Below, piece by piece: positions 8,451-17,940 of a stretch of DNA of 64,000 bases. A program made the translations under genes and the position numbers. The stretch covers positions 323,600 through 387,599 of the forward strand of contig JARGNX010000001.1 of NCBI GenBank assembly GCA_029210045.1. Direction: 5' to 3'. The stretch comes from Coxiellaceae bacterium (GTDB lineage Bacteria > Pseudomonadota > Gammaproteobacteria > Coxiellales > Coxiellaceae). How positions within the stretch are numbered: position 1 is the first letter of the stretch; each line of letters opens with the position of its first letter. Under the pieces are notes generated by a model. The model was not told the DNA's origin. It ran no database searches and saw only the letters and a list, made by a program, of their open reading frames with translations.

Positions 8451-11400
8451 GTGAGTAAGCACAGTAATGAAGCCAGCTCAATTATTGAGCAAGTCGTTGA
8501 TTTTGCAAAAAACCATCAAAAAGATGGTGAAAATGATGCGTTTTTTAGCTTTATCCATATATTTTTACGCAACCTATCTATAGAAGACTTAGCCAACTAT
8601 CGAGTTGAAGACCTATTTGGCATCGTTTCTTCGCAGTGGAAATTGATACACCAGCGTACAGCGGACCAAACCATACTGCGAGTCTATAACCCCACAAAAG
8701 AAAAGGATGGTTGGCAGTCGACTCATACTGTAGTTGAGTTGGTGACCAACGATATGCCATTTTTGGTGGACTCCATGAGTATGGAGTTAACGCGCCTTGG
8801 ATTAACTATTCATCAAATGATTTATCTTGGTGGTATTAAGTGCATCCATAAGCAAGGCGAGATTGTTGAAATAATTGATCATGACGACGAGCATCCTGAG
8901 GCTTCTGCGGAGGCCCCGATTCATATGGAAATTGATCGCCAAAGTGGCGAGCAAGCATTAAAAGACATCGAAGAAAACTTAATGCGAATTCTGAATGATG
9001 TAAAGCGGGTGGTGTTCGATTGGCCTGAGCTTCAAAAGCAAGTACGTTCGATTATTGACGAGTATAGTGATCCAGCATTACAAAAACGCTTTCCTGATAT
9101 GAAAGAATCCCGAGAGTTTTTGAGCTGGATGCTGAATGACTGTTTTACCTTTTTAGGTTTTCGCGAATATTGCTTGGTAGGTGAGGGTGATGAGCAGGCA
9201 CAACAAATAGTTAGTGGTACTGGCTTGGGTGTGTTGCATGATGATACGCGTGGTAAACAAGTGCGTCAGTATGCTGACTTACCTGAGGAGGCGCGTAGCG
9301 CCGCATTGTCTCGTGATCACTGTTTAATTATTACTAAAACAAATACACGCTCTACCGTTCATCGTCCGGCATATACTGATTATGTTGGGGTAAAGAAGTT
9401 TGATAGCAAAGGTAAGCTGGTTGGTGAGCGCCGTATCATTGGTTTGTATACCTCTATTGCTTACAGCAGCAATCCGAACAATATTCCTTTCTTACGTGAA
9501 AAAGTTGCGCAGGTAATGCAGATGTCGAACTTGCCTGCTAAGAGTCATGCGGGTAAAGACTTATTGCATATATTATCCACTTTTCCACGTGATGACTTAT
9601 TGCACGCTAGCTCTGATCAGATCTTTGAATTAGCGACTGGCATTATGCGTTTGCAAGAGCGACGCCGAATTCGGATGTTTGCACGTAAGGATATGTATGG
9701 GCGCTTTGTTTCCGTTTTAGTCTTTGTGCCACGTGAAAACTTTAATACAGCACTTGCTGAGCAAATGCGAGTGATACTTGCAGAAGAAACCGATGCCCTT
9801 GAAGTGATGATGAATACTCGTTTTTCAGAATCGGTATTAGCTCGGATTCACTTTGTGATTCGTGTAGATTCAAGTAAGCCACGCGACTATGATTTCGCGG
9901 CGATTGAGCAGCGTCTGGTCGCTACCGGGCAGTCTTGGCAAGATGGTTTATTAGAAAACCTAATCACTTTTTATGACGAAGAGTCAGCTAATGAACTACA
10001 AGCAATGTATCGTATTGCTTTCCCTGCGGGTTATCGTGAAGCGTTTATGCCGCGTAATGCTGTGTATGACATTCAAAAAATAGAAAAGCTACGCAAAGCT
10101 GGTAGTCCACTTGAGATGAGCCTTTATCGTAGTGCTGATTGTGATGAAAATCATATCAAGCTTAAGTTGTTTCACCCACGTATTACTATTCCATTGTCTG
10201 ATGCAGTGCCCGTGTTGGAAAATATGGGTTTTCGTGTTTTAGGTGAGGATACATTTAAAATTGTTACACATGACGGCCAATGCTATTGGATTAACGATTT
10301 TATATTGAGTTCTACGTTATCTGAATTATGCGATATTGATAAATTTGATCAGCTTTTTTATGAAGCATTAATACGCTTATGGCAGCGTGATGTTGAGAAT
10401 GATAGCTTTAATAAATTAGTTGTGGCTTCACTGTTGGATTGGCATGAGGTGAGCTTGTTACGTGCTTATTCCAAATATTTACGCCAGATCGGTTTTACTT
10501 TGAGTCAGCAGTATATCGAACAAGCATTTGTTGGAAACGGTGAAATTGCTTGCTTGATCGTTGATTTATTTAAGCAGCGTTTTGATCCGAATTTTACAGG
10601 CGATCGCCAGCTGGAGTGTGAGCAAATTGAGCGACGCATCACAGCAGCGCTGGATGATGTGACCAGTCTTGATGAAGACCGAATTCTACGGATGTATGTC
10701 AGTGTTATATATGCCACGGTTCGTACAAACTTTTTTCAGCGTGATAAGCATGGGCGTCGAAAAACATTTATTTCATTAAAAATGGATCCTACGAAAGTTC
10801 CTGATATGCCTTTGCCTTTACCCGCTTATGAGATTTTTGTTTACTCTCCGCGGTTTGAGGGTGTGCATCTGCGTTCTTCTAATGTTGCGCGCGGTGGTAT
10901 CCGATGGTCCGATCGTAAAGAAGATTTTCGTGTCGAAGTGCTTGGCTTAATGAAGGCGCAACAAGTTAAAAATGCGGTTATCGTGCCGTCAGGAGCCAAA
11001 GGTGGTTTTGTTACTAAGCGAACAACGGCTGGTATGGATCGTGAGTCGTTTATAGCTGAGGGCGTGCAGTGCTATCAGAACTACATTCGTGGGTTATTTG
11101 ATGTAACGGATAATTTAATTAATGACGCAGTTACTCACCCAGCGGACAGTATTTATTATGATGATGACGACGTTTATTTAGTCGTTGCTGCTGATAAAGG
11201 TACAGCTACGTTTTCTGATATTGCGAATGAAATCTCTTTGCACCGTGAGTTTTGGTTGAAAGATGCTTTTGCTTCCGGTGGGTCTGTTGGTTATGACCAT
11301 AAAAAAATGGGAATTACGGCCAGAGGGGCGTGGGTTTCTGCGCAACGGCATTTCCTTGAGTTAGGTGTTAATGCGGATAAAGCTGAAATTTCAGTGGTTG

Positions 11401-13328
11401 GTATTGGCGATTTGGCGGGGGATGTGTTTGGTAATGGTGTATTGATGTCACCGCATTTAAAATTGGTAGCGGCGTTTAATCACTTGCATATATTTTTGGA
11501 TCCTAATCCTGACCCACAAAAAAGTTATGAAGAGCGTACACGCATTTTTAATTTGCCGCGTTCATCATGGGATGATTATGATCGTAAAATCATCTCCTCT
11601 GGTGGTGGCGTGTATAAACGTTCTGCAAAAGCCATACGTTTGACACCTGAAATAAAGCAACTGCTGGATATAGATAAAGATGTGGTTGTGCCCAATGAGT
11701 TGATTCGTGCCATTTTGATGGCGAAAGTTGATTTGATATGGAATGGCGGTATAGGCACGTTTGTTAAGTCAAGTCTCGAGAAAAATGCCGAAGCTGGTGA
11801 TCGTTTCAATGACGGTATTCGCGTGGATGGTAATGAGTTGCGCACTAAAGTGATGTGCGAGGGTGGTAATTTAGGCTTGACTCAACTGGGTAGAATTGAG
11901 TTTGATTTGTCTGGTGGTAAAGTAAATACTGACTTTATTGATAATTCAGCCGGGGTTGACTGCTCGGATCACGAGGTCAATATAAAGATCCTATTAAATC
12001 CTTTGGTTGCCTCCGGAAAATTAACGGAAGAGCAGCGCAATAATTTGTTGCTTGAAATGACGCAGGAAGTATCGACTTTAGTTTTAACTAATAATTACCG
12101 TCAAAACCAAGCGATTAGTTTATTGTCTTTGACGTCACCTGCCGATATGGGCTTGTACGCACACTATATGAATTTTATTGAGGCTGAAGGTTTAATTAAC
12201 CGTAGCTTGGAATATTTACCGAATGTAAAGCAAATGCATGACCGTAAATCGGAAGGCTTGGGTTTGACTCGCCCTGAGTTGTCGGTACTGTTTTCTTACA
12301 GTAAGAATATTTTAAAGAGTGAAATACTTAAATCAAACTTGGTTGATGATCCATTTTTGCGTCAGTTTGTATTGTCTGCATTTCCTCAGTTATTGCGTGA
12401 TAAATATGAAGCTGAAATATATCAACACCCGTTACATAAAGAAATTATTGCTACGCAGCTGAGTAATCATGTGGTTTCCGATATGGGGATTACCTTGGTT
12501 TATCAGATGCATGATGAAACAGGTGCGGGTATAGCCAATATTATTCGTGCTTATGCTTGTGCGAAGCAGATCTTCCGTATAGCTGAAACTCATCAATCGA
12601 TTGAGGCGCTAGATTATCAGATTGAGACGGATGTGCAGTATCAAATGATGCTAGAAGGCGTGGCTTTGGTGCGTCGTTCTATACGCTGGTTGTTGCGTAA
12701 TCGCCGAGAAGGTTTGACTATTGATGCGACAATTGATCATTTTACAGACCGTGTCACGGGTTTATTTAATCGTCTACCGAAGTTATTGGTTGGACGTGAT
12801 CGTGAAGCCTATGAGGCTCGCAAGCAGCAACTAATGTTAGCTAATGCGCCTGAGCAGGTTGCTGCAAAAGTGGCCAGTGCTGTACCAATGTTTCATGCGC
12901 TAAATATTGTTGAAGCGGCTACGGCAAGTGGTTGTGAAATTTACCGTGTCGCCAAAACTTATTTTATGTTGGTTGACAGGCTTGAATTATTATCAATTCG
13001 TGATTACATTAATGCTTATCCAGTGGATAATCGCTGGGCAGTGCTTGCAAGAGCAAGCTTTAAATCTGATTTGGATTGGGTACAGCGCGAGCTAGCAGTT
13101 AATGTTTTGCAGTTTGAAACAAGCGCTCGAAGTATACCAGGTCGTATTACTGCTTGGATGGAAAATAATAATGAACTTGTGCAACGTGTAAGGCAAGTAA
13201 TAGCAGATTTGCGCAGTGTAGATTCGCCAGATTTTGCTATACTGTCCGTGGCCGTTCGCGAGCTAATGGAGTTGGCTCAAATTGGAAAACATCGCAAAGA
13301 AATGGAAGTCTCAGATCAAGCGAGTTAA
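8451..13328 (+). CDS. large NAD-specific glutamate dehydrogenase
   Basis: A 1625-residue enzyme of the 180-kDa NAD-GDH class (Pfam Bac_GDH; called gdhB in Pseudomonas), about the normal family length of 1600-1620. It oxidatively deaminates glutamate to 2-oxoglutarate and ammonium, feeding the TCA cycle from amino acids. The catalytic core is in the middle-to-C-terminal part, with NVARGGIRWSDR, VPSGAKGGFV and the nucleotide-binding stretch VVGIGDLAGDVFGNG. The long N-terminal region carries the ACT-like regulatory segments of the family. Translation starts at GTG 8451, with GAGGGCG about 7 bases upstream. The dehalogenase-fold gene follows after 23 bp and is probably cotranscribed. Glutamate as carbon source fits an amino-acid-consuming intracellular lifestyle. 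Confidence 0.96.
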   Translation: MSKHSNEASSIIEQVVDFAKNHQKDGENDAFFSFIHIFLRNLSIEDLANYRVEDLFGIVSSQWKLIHQRTADQTILRVYNPTKEKDGWQSTHTVVELVTNDMPFLVDSMSMELTRLGLTIHQMIYLGGIKCIHKQGEIVEIIDHDDEHPEASAEAPIHMEIDRQSGEQALKDIEENLMRILNDVKRVVFDWPELQKQVRSIIDEYSDPALQKRFPDMKESREFLSWMLNDCFTFLGFREYCLVGEGDEQAQQIVSGTGLGVLHDDTRGKQVRQYADLPEEARSAALSRDHCLIITKTNTRSTVHRPAYTDYVGVKKFDSKGKLVGERRIIGLYTSIAYSSNPNNIPFLREKVAQVMQMSNLPAKSHAGKDLLHILSTFPRDDLLHASSDQIFELATGIMRLQERRRIRMFARKDMYGRFVSVLVFVPRENFNTALAEQMRVILAEETDALEVMMNTRFSESVLARIHFVIRVDSSKPRDYDFAAIEQRLVATGQSWQDGLLENLITFYDEESANELQAMYRIAFPAGYREAFMPRNAVYDIQKIEKLRKAGSPLEMSLYRSADCDENHIKLKLFHPRITIPLSDAVPVLENMGFRVLGEDTFKIVTHDGQCYWINDFILSSTLSELCDIDKFDQLFYEALIRLWQRDVENDSFNKLVVASLLDWHEVSLLRAYSKYLRQIGFTLSQQYIEQAFVGNGEIACLIVDLFKQRFDPNFTGDRQLECEQIERRITAALDDVTSLDEDRILRMYVSVIYATVRTNFFQRDKHGRRKTFISLKMDPTKVPDMPLPLPAYEIFVYSPRFEGVHLRSSNVARGGIRWSDRKEDFRVEVLGLMKAQQVKNAVIVPSGAKGGFVTKRTTAGMDRESFIAEGVQCYQNYIRGLFDVTDNLINDAVTHPADSIYYDDDDVYLVVAADKGTATFSDIANEISLHREFWLKDAFASGGSVGYDHKKMGITARGAWVSAQRHFLELGVNADKAEISVVGIGDLAGDVFGNGVLMSPHLKLVAAFNHLHIFLDPNPDPQKSYEERTRIFNLPRSSWDDYDRKIISSGGGVYKRSAKAIRLTPEIKQLLDIDKDVVVPNELIRAILMAKVDLIWNGGIGTFVKSSLEKNAEAGDRFNDGIRVDGNELRTKVMCEGGNLGLTQLGRIEFDLSGGKVNTDFIDNSAGVDCSDHEVNIKILLNPLVASGKLTEEQRNNLLLEMTQEVSTLVLTNNYRQNQAISLLSLTSPADMGLYAHYMNFIEAEGLINRSLEYLPNVKQMHDRKSEGLGLTRPELSVLFSYSKNILKSEILKSNLVDDPFLRQFVLSAFPQLLRDKYEAEIYQHPLHKEIIATQLSNHVVSDMGITLVYQMHDETGAGIANIIRAYACAKQIFRIAETHQSIEALDYQIETDVQYQMMLEGVALVRRSIRWLLRNRREGLTIDATIDHFTDRVTGLFNRLPKLLVGRDREAYEARKQQLMLANAPEQVAAKVASAVPMFHALNIVEAATASGCEIYRVAKTYFMLVDRLELLSIRDYINAYPVDNRWAVLARASFKSDLDWVQRELAVNVLQFETSARSIPGRITAWMENNNELVQRVRQVIADLRSVDSPDFAILSVAVRELMELAQIGKHRKEMEVSDQAS

Positions 13329-13351
13329 AAAAGCTGGTATGAGGAACGTTA

Positions 13352-14218
13352 ATGACAGTTAAGCAGGGAAGTCAGTTCGTTGAGATCCTGGGTTCTAAAA
13401 TACATTACATCGATGAAGGTGAGGGTGAAGCGCTCGTATTCATTCATGGAATGCCAACATCAAGTTATCTCTGGCGCCATATTATAGACCAATTAAAAGG
13501 TGACTATCGTTGTATAGCGCTGGATTTGGTGGGTATGGGTGCATCTGATAAGCCAGATATTGATTACCGCATTTTTGATCATATTAAATACTTCGACGCC
13601 TTTATTGAAGCGCTTGACCTTAAAGATATCACCTTAGTAATGCATGGCTGGGGTTCTCTGGTTGGTTTTGATTATGCTAAGCGTCATGAGAATAATGTGA
13701 AGGCGATGGCTTTTTATGAGTCTCATGTGCGCGCAGCGATTGATTGGGATATGTTATCGTTACCTGTGCAGCAGTTGGCTTCAATGTTGCAATCCCCTGC
13801 AAGTTATTCAGCTATTGTTGAGCATGATTACTTGGTTGAGAAACTAGTCCCGAGTGGGGCGATTAACCAATTACCGCATGATGTGATTGAAAAGTATCGC
13901 GAACCATTTCCTGATGCCACCAGCCGTAAACCGTTATGGCAGTATGTGCAAGATTTGCCTTTAGGGGAGGGTAGCACGGATGTTGTTGACTTGATTAATG
14001 GTTACTCCGCATGGTTGCAAGAGACACCGATTCCTAAATTATTGATGTATGCGATTCCTGGCTTTATTACGACCATCGATACTGTATTATGGTCTCGTGA
14101 TAATATTTGTGAGTTGGAGCTTGTTGAGCTGGGTGAAGCAATGCATTTTGCTCAAGAAACCATGCCGGAAGTGTTTTCTGAAGCATTGTCGAATTGGCTG
14201 TCTAAATTAGATCAATAA
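13352..14218 (+). CDS. haloalkane-dehalogenase-fold protein lacking nucleophile
   Basis: A 288-residue alpha/beta hydrolase that resembles haloalkane dehalogenases along its whole length: the oxyanion segment IHGMPTSSYLWR (31-42), DLVGMGASDKP, the elbow MHGWGSLVGF (97-106), an acidic residue E123 in FYESHVRA, and His265 in EAMHFAQETMPEVF. The nucleophilic aspartate of the family (HDWGS) is replaced by Gly99 (codon GGC, 13646-13648), and the halide-stabilising Asn is replaced by Met34. Dehalogenation by the standard covalent mechanism is therefore not expected. GAGGAACG lies just before the ATG, and the gene follows the glutamate dehydrogenase after 23 bp. It could be a pseudoenzyme or a binding protein. 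Confidence 0.85.
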   Translation: MTVKQGSQFVEILGSKIHYIDEGEGEALVFIHGMPTSSYLWRHIIDQLKGDYRCIALDLVGMGASDKPDIDYRIFDHIKYFDAFIEALDLKDITLVMHGWGSLVGFDYAKRHENNVKAMAFYESHVRAAIDWDMLSLPVQQLASMLQSPASYSAIVEHDYLVEKLVPSGAINQLPHDVIEKYREPFPDATSRKPLWQYVQDLPLGEGSTDVVDLINGYSAWLQETPIPKLLMYAIPGFITTIDTVLWSRDNICELELVELGEAMHFAQETMPEVFSEALSNWLSKLDQ

Positions 14219-14315
14219 GTAATCAATCAGACTTGGGTTCATGACTTTTCTCTTGCTTTTTTTTGTGAGATGAGAGTAAATACAAGTTACAACAACCTTG
14301 AAAGGAAATATCACC

Positions 14316-14462
14316 ATGAAATATATCGTAGCAGCTTGCACAATTGCATTAGGTTTAATTTTAGGCGGGTGTGCAGATAACCAACCTGCAGATCAGTATC
14401 AAACACCACCAGCACATCATAATATGGGTGGAAAATTAGGTGGAAAATTGGGTAACCAATAA
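14316..14462 (+). CDS. small lipoprotein
   Basis: A 48-residue protein from the ATG at 14316, with AAAGGAAAT upstream. It has a lipoprotein signal peptide: MKYIVAAC, a hydrophobic stretch, then a lipobox ending LGGC with the lipidated Cys at about residue 19. The mature part is only about 30 residues, rich in Pro, Gln, His and Gly, with a short duplicated GGKLGGKLG near the end. It resembles the tiny entericidin-like lipoproteins only in size and type; no family is assigned. It is followed 20 bp later by a strong hairpin terminator, so it is a self-contained unit. Confidence 0.75.
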   Translation: MKYIVAACTIALGLILGGCADNQPADQYQTPPAHHNMGGKLGGKLGNQ

Positions 14463-14481
14463 GCCTGATTAAGTTTTAGTC

Positions 14482-14513
14482 AAAAAAGCACAGTGAATAC
14501 TGTGCTTTTTTTT
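14482..14513. terminator. bidirectional rho-independent terminator
   Basis: The inverted repeat AAAAAAGCACAG / CTGTGCTTTTTTTT with a 6-base loop TGAATA has a GC-containing stem, an A tract on one side and a T tract on the other. It lies between the lipoprotein gene (plus) and the ankyrin-protein gene (minus), 14 bp from the latter's stop, and can serve both. Confidence 0.85.
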
Positions 14514-14527
14514 AGGTTTAGTTTAAT

Positions 14528-17500
14528 CTACGCCGTTAGAGCTGTTGCCGTATGTTCAGTGTCGAGATCAGCAATTAGTCTAGCGGCCCCAAGGCGTTTT
14601 TCTTCCATTGTGTATGTATTCCCAGCAGCATCCGTGTAGGTTTCTGGAGGAAATGACTGCGAGGCAGCTGTGCCATAGCTAAAGCCAGCAGGGCGGCGGC
14701 ACAGTGGTGAATTTTCTGTTGTTGCTTGAGGTATTTTTATCGGGGCAGAAGGCTGGCGATCACGATCGAATACCGCAGCGGTTGAAGCTGTAATCAATGT
14801 AGTATCATCAGCTGCATTGATCGGCTTTAATGACACGCCTAAGAACTCAGCGAATTGTTTTAGCACTCTAGCAAAAGCGTTACCTTTATCACCCATACCT
14901 GGGTGCAGATAAGTTTCACGAACTTTCTCACCGACAAACTCTTTTATGTCATCAGCCTTTGTTGGTAACTCTTCTTCCAGCACCAATGTAAGGTTAGCTG
15001 CAAGGTTCGCGTGCGTTTTTGGCCTGCAGAAAAAGGTACAAGAAAGATCGGGTTTAGCGTGGTAGTAGCCTATGACAGCCAAATCGAGAGGTTGTAGAGA
15101 TTCAGCATTGATAGGCTGGAGTAGGTGCTGTTTAAGTTTTTTCAGTATTTTTTCTTTAATAAGATCTGATAACGGTGCAGTAATTAATGCCGTTAAATAA
15201 GCACAGACGGTTTTAGTTTTATTAGCGCTTCTGTCAAATTGTTCATGTAGGCCGTGATTTTTTGAGCTGCCGAGCGGCCATACCAGGCGGTATTTTTGTT
15301 CTGTATCAAACCTAGGCATGGTGTTGCATACAGCACGAATAAATCCGGCTACTTGGTCAGGTGTGCCGTGTTTAAATAAGTATTCGATAACGGTATTGCC
15401 TTTTTTCATTCCCGCAGGATAAATGAGGTTATGTTTTTGTTCCACTGTAAAGTCTTGGCTATTGCATATGCTAGTTACAAAATCGACCACTTGATCGGGT
15501 CTTCCATTTTTTATTAGGTATTCTATATACCGCTCGCCTTTCTTTAGTGCTGGCGGGTTAATGAATGCGTATTTTGTTTCAGCATTAAGTGCTGTGTTGG
15601 TAAGAGTCATATTAACAAAAGCAATTACTTGTTTTATGGAGCTGGACGTAGTGAGTTGCTCTAGGACCTTACGGTATTTTCTCTTTTCTTTGCCAACAGG
15701 ACTGAACAGTTTATCCCGCTGTTCAGTGGATAGTTGATATGGTTTGCAGGTGACAGTGAGAAATAAACATACTTCATTTGTTTCGCCGTTATTTATAAGT
15801 TTATTTATAACGAAGTTATCCTTTAATGGCGTTGGGATAATTAGCGAAGCTTTTGCATCAGTATCAAGTTGACTATCTAAAACAGCGGTAGCATAACTGG
15901 AAAGTGCTACTGCATTGCCGTGTTTGTATAGAATATCTGTCAATGATGTCATTTTCATTGGCATACCATACATTTTTTTCGCTGCGACTAATTGCATTTT
16001 TTGCGTATCAGTAAGCACTGAAGAGCTTAATATGACGCGGACATAAGTCTGTATGGCTTCTAGGTTGTTAGTGCTAGAAAGTGCATGAAGTATATTGTCA
16101 TCATGTAACTCAATAGCACCGGCTGCAAATGTCATTTTATATTTGTCAGACATAATGCTGGCACTTGCATGCACTAAGATAGTATCTAGATATTGCTCTA
16201 GTTGATGTGCGCTGCCTTCATCTAATACTTTTTGTAATGCCGCATAGGTGAATAATGTTATGCCTCGTAAATCATGCTCGTTACGCGGTGGTGATTGTAG
16301 GCAGACATGGCATAACATCAATGTATCTTCAATACTGATTTGAGATAGAAAATACGTAAATTTGTTAGTATTGCCAAAGCTGTTTGGCAGTAGGCTTAGT
16401 AGTAAAAAGCGCTGCGCAGGCGCTAGGTCGCTTTCATTGCGTGCAATGGTATCGAGCACTTGCTGGAACGTTTCCTCGTTGTATAAAAAGCCAAGCTCAA
16501 CACACTTAGCGATTGCGGCAACATTATTGGACTCAATAGCGGGTAGCAGAATAGCTAATTCGATTAGCATTTGTGTATTAGCCTGGTCAATAGTATCAAT
16601 TTCGCCTAAAACATAAGTGCTAGGGTGTTTGATATGATCTTTAATCATTTGGTTTGCTAGTTCTACCATGCCTGTGTGCAGTGCGGCATTAAAAACAGTG
16701 GTGTCTTCATAGATGGCGTGTGGGTCAGCACCCCTACTTAATAGCAACCGAGCCGTTTCAGGTTGGTTGTATTCGGTTGCTGCGTGCAGTGCGGTTAGTC
16801 CGTCTGTTGAGGCACTGTCTACATCTAGTCCTGTATTGTCTAACACGGCTTTAACAAAAGCTGTGTTGCCGTATTGGGCGGCCTCTATTAAAGCGTGAGT
16901 CATGATGCTGTCAAAATCATCTTTGCTACGTAGTTCGACGATATACAGTAGCAGGGCTTCCACGTCATTGGTTATGGCAGCATGTATTAATAATGCCTTA
17001 GTTCCAGCTATGCTTGAGGTGTCGTAGGTATCTGTTAGTTGACCTGAGATAGTTCGGCAGGAGGTGTCATAATCATGGAGTGACGCAGGATCATGGTCAA
17101 AGTGGCTGCTTTCAACTGCGAAAATAGGTTCGCCATCTAATAATTGTTGTGTTCTCGCCATGCCTTTTTGCATTGCGAAGGCGATATTTTGGACGCTGCC
17201 TGTAGCAAATACTTCGAAATTATCCATCATAGGCATAACAAAATTATTTTGTAAGCACAGCAGGTACAAGGTCAATGGGTTTAGCGGTTGTGGTAGTTGT
17301 TGGCAAAACTCTGCAATGGCTATGAGTTGTTCAGCAATAATATCTCGTGGCCTGGCTCGATGGGCCGCTTCTATTTTTGCATGGTAGGTATCTAAAATGC
17401 CTTGTAAGGAAGTGGCGCGCTCAATTGTTAGTAATTTGCTTTCATCAATGGCTAATGTGGTGCTATGGACGTCAGGCGTTAAATTATCGCTAAGGATGCG

Positions 17501-17704
17501 ATAAAGCGTATCAACAGTAAGTTCTTTATCCGCGATGCTTGGTAGTAATGAAACAGATTGCAATTGATGGTCAAGGTAGTCACTGTCTACCATTATCTGA
17601 AAACCAGTTTGCTGTTCTGGTCCTGTGATGAAGTAGCGCCACATTTCCCCTGTGCTAAATAGGTTCGTGATAATTTGAGCGGCTTGTGTGCTGGGTAGTC
17701 TCAT
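14528..17704 (-). CDS. ankyrin-repeat protein with second tandem repeat array
   Basis: A 1058-residue orphan without signal peptide or membrane segments. Residues about 232-360 contain three to four ankyrin-like repeats, for example DGLTALHAATEYNQPETARL followed by LLSRGADPHA. Residues about 486-820 hold at least seven degenerate copies of a different ~45-48-residue unit, with a conserved G-x-x-(D/N)-(Q/E)-V start, an aromatic/valine helix, and a (T/D)-x-E-Q-K-x-x-L-(I/V)-x-P end. The last ~120 residues are less structured, and the C-terminus is rich in Glu/Ala. The start at 17704 has AAGGGG upstream. Ankyrin proteins of this size in Legionella-like bacteria are often secreted effectors. That role is inference only. 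Confidence 0.8.
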   Translation of the reverse strand: MRLPSTQAAQIITNLFSTGEMWRYFITGPEQQTGFQIMVDSDYLDHQLQSVSLLPSIADKELTVDTLYRILSDNLTPDVHSTTLAIDESKLLTIERATSLQGILDTYHAKIEAAHRARPRDIIAEQLIAIAEFCQQLPQPLNPLTLYLLCLQNNFVMPMMDNFEVFATGSVQNIAFAMQKGMARTQQLLDGEPIFAVESSHFDHDPASLHDYDTSCRTISGQLTDTYDTSSIAGTKALLIHAAITNDVEALLLYIVELRSKDDFDSIMTHALIEAAQYGNTAFVKAVLDNTGLDVDSASTDGLTALHAATEYNQPETARLLLSRGADPHAIYEDTTVFNAALHTGMVELANQMIKDHIKHPSTYVLGEIDTIDQANTQMLIELAILLPAIESNNVAAIAKCVELGFLYNEETFQQVLDTIARNESDLAPAQRFLLLSLLPNSFGNTNKFTYFLSQISIEDTLMLCHVCLQSPPRNEHDLRGITLFTYAALQKVLDEGSAHQLEQYLDTILVHASASIMSDKYKMTFAAGAIELHDDNILHALSSTNNLEAIQTYVRVILSSSVLTDTQKMQLVAAKKMYGMPMKMTSLTDILYKHGNAVALSSYATAVLDSQLDTDAKASLIIPTPLKDNFVINKLINNGETNEVCLFLTVTCKPYQLSTEQRDKLFSPVGKEKRKYRKVLEQLTTSSSIKQVIAFVNMTLTNTALNAETKYAFINPPALKKGERYIEYLIKNGRPDQVVDFVTSICNSQDFTVEQKHNLIYPAGMKKGNTVIEYLFKHGTPDQVAGFIRAVCNTMPRFDTEQKYRLVWPLGSSKNHGLHEQFDRSANKTKTVCAYLTALITAPLSDLIKEKILKKLKQHLLQPINAESLQPLDLAVIGYYHAKPDLSCTFFCRPKTHANLAANLTLVLEEELPTKADDIKEFVGEKVRETYLHPGMGDKGNAFARVLKQFAEFLGVSLKPINAADDTTLITASTAAVFDRDRQPSAPIKIPQATTENSPLCRRPAGFSYGTAASQSFPPETYTDAAGNTYTMEEKRLGAARLIADLDTEHTATALTA
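15244..16237 (-). repeat. protein-level array of ~47-residue repeats
   Basis: This stretch encodes about residues 490-820 of the ankyrin-repeat protein. Successive units are recognisable by the recurring pattern 'xYLhKxGxPDQVxxFhxxhC' followed by 'EQKxxLhxP'. The two best-conserved copies are IKNGRPDQVVDFVTSICNSQ and FKHGTPDQVAGFIRAVCNTM. The DNA itself is diverged, so the repetition is old and shows at protein level only. I do not recognise the unit as ankyrin, TPR, HEAT or Sel1. Confidence 0.6.
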
Positions 17705-17940
17705 TGGGGTGCCCCTTGTCTCGTCTTATATACTAAGTTTTTAGATTATTTATGCATCATATATTAAAAGTAATCAGGCGTGAATAACCCGGGGGGAATT
17801 AATGTTCGCTTAAGTTTACAAGGTATTTTCGAACGAAAGCGCCTGTATGTTTGCAAATGTAATTATATATTGTTAGTATCACCAGCTAACTTAAAGAATA
17901 TAGTAATAACTGATTGATAGTATGTATATTGGAGAGAGCG

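Noticed and set aside
17914-17940. Upstream start for the 17941 gene
   Set aside because: The strong GGAGAGAG ribosome binding site lies inside this extension, directly before ATG 17941.
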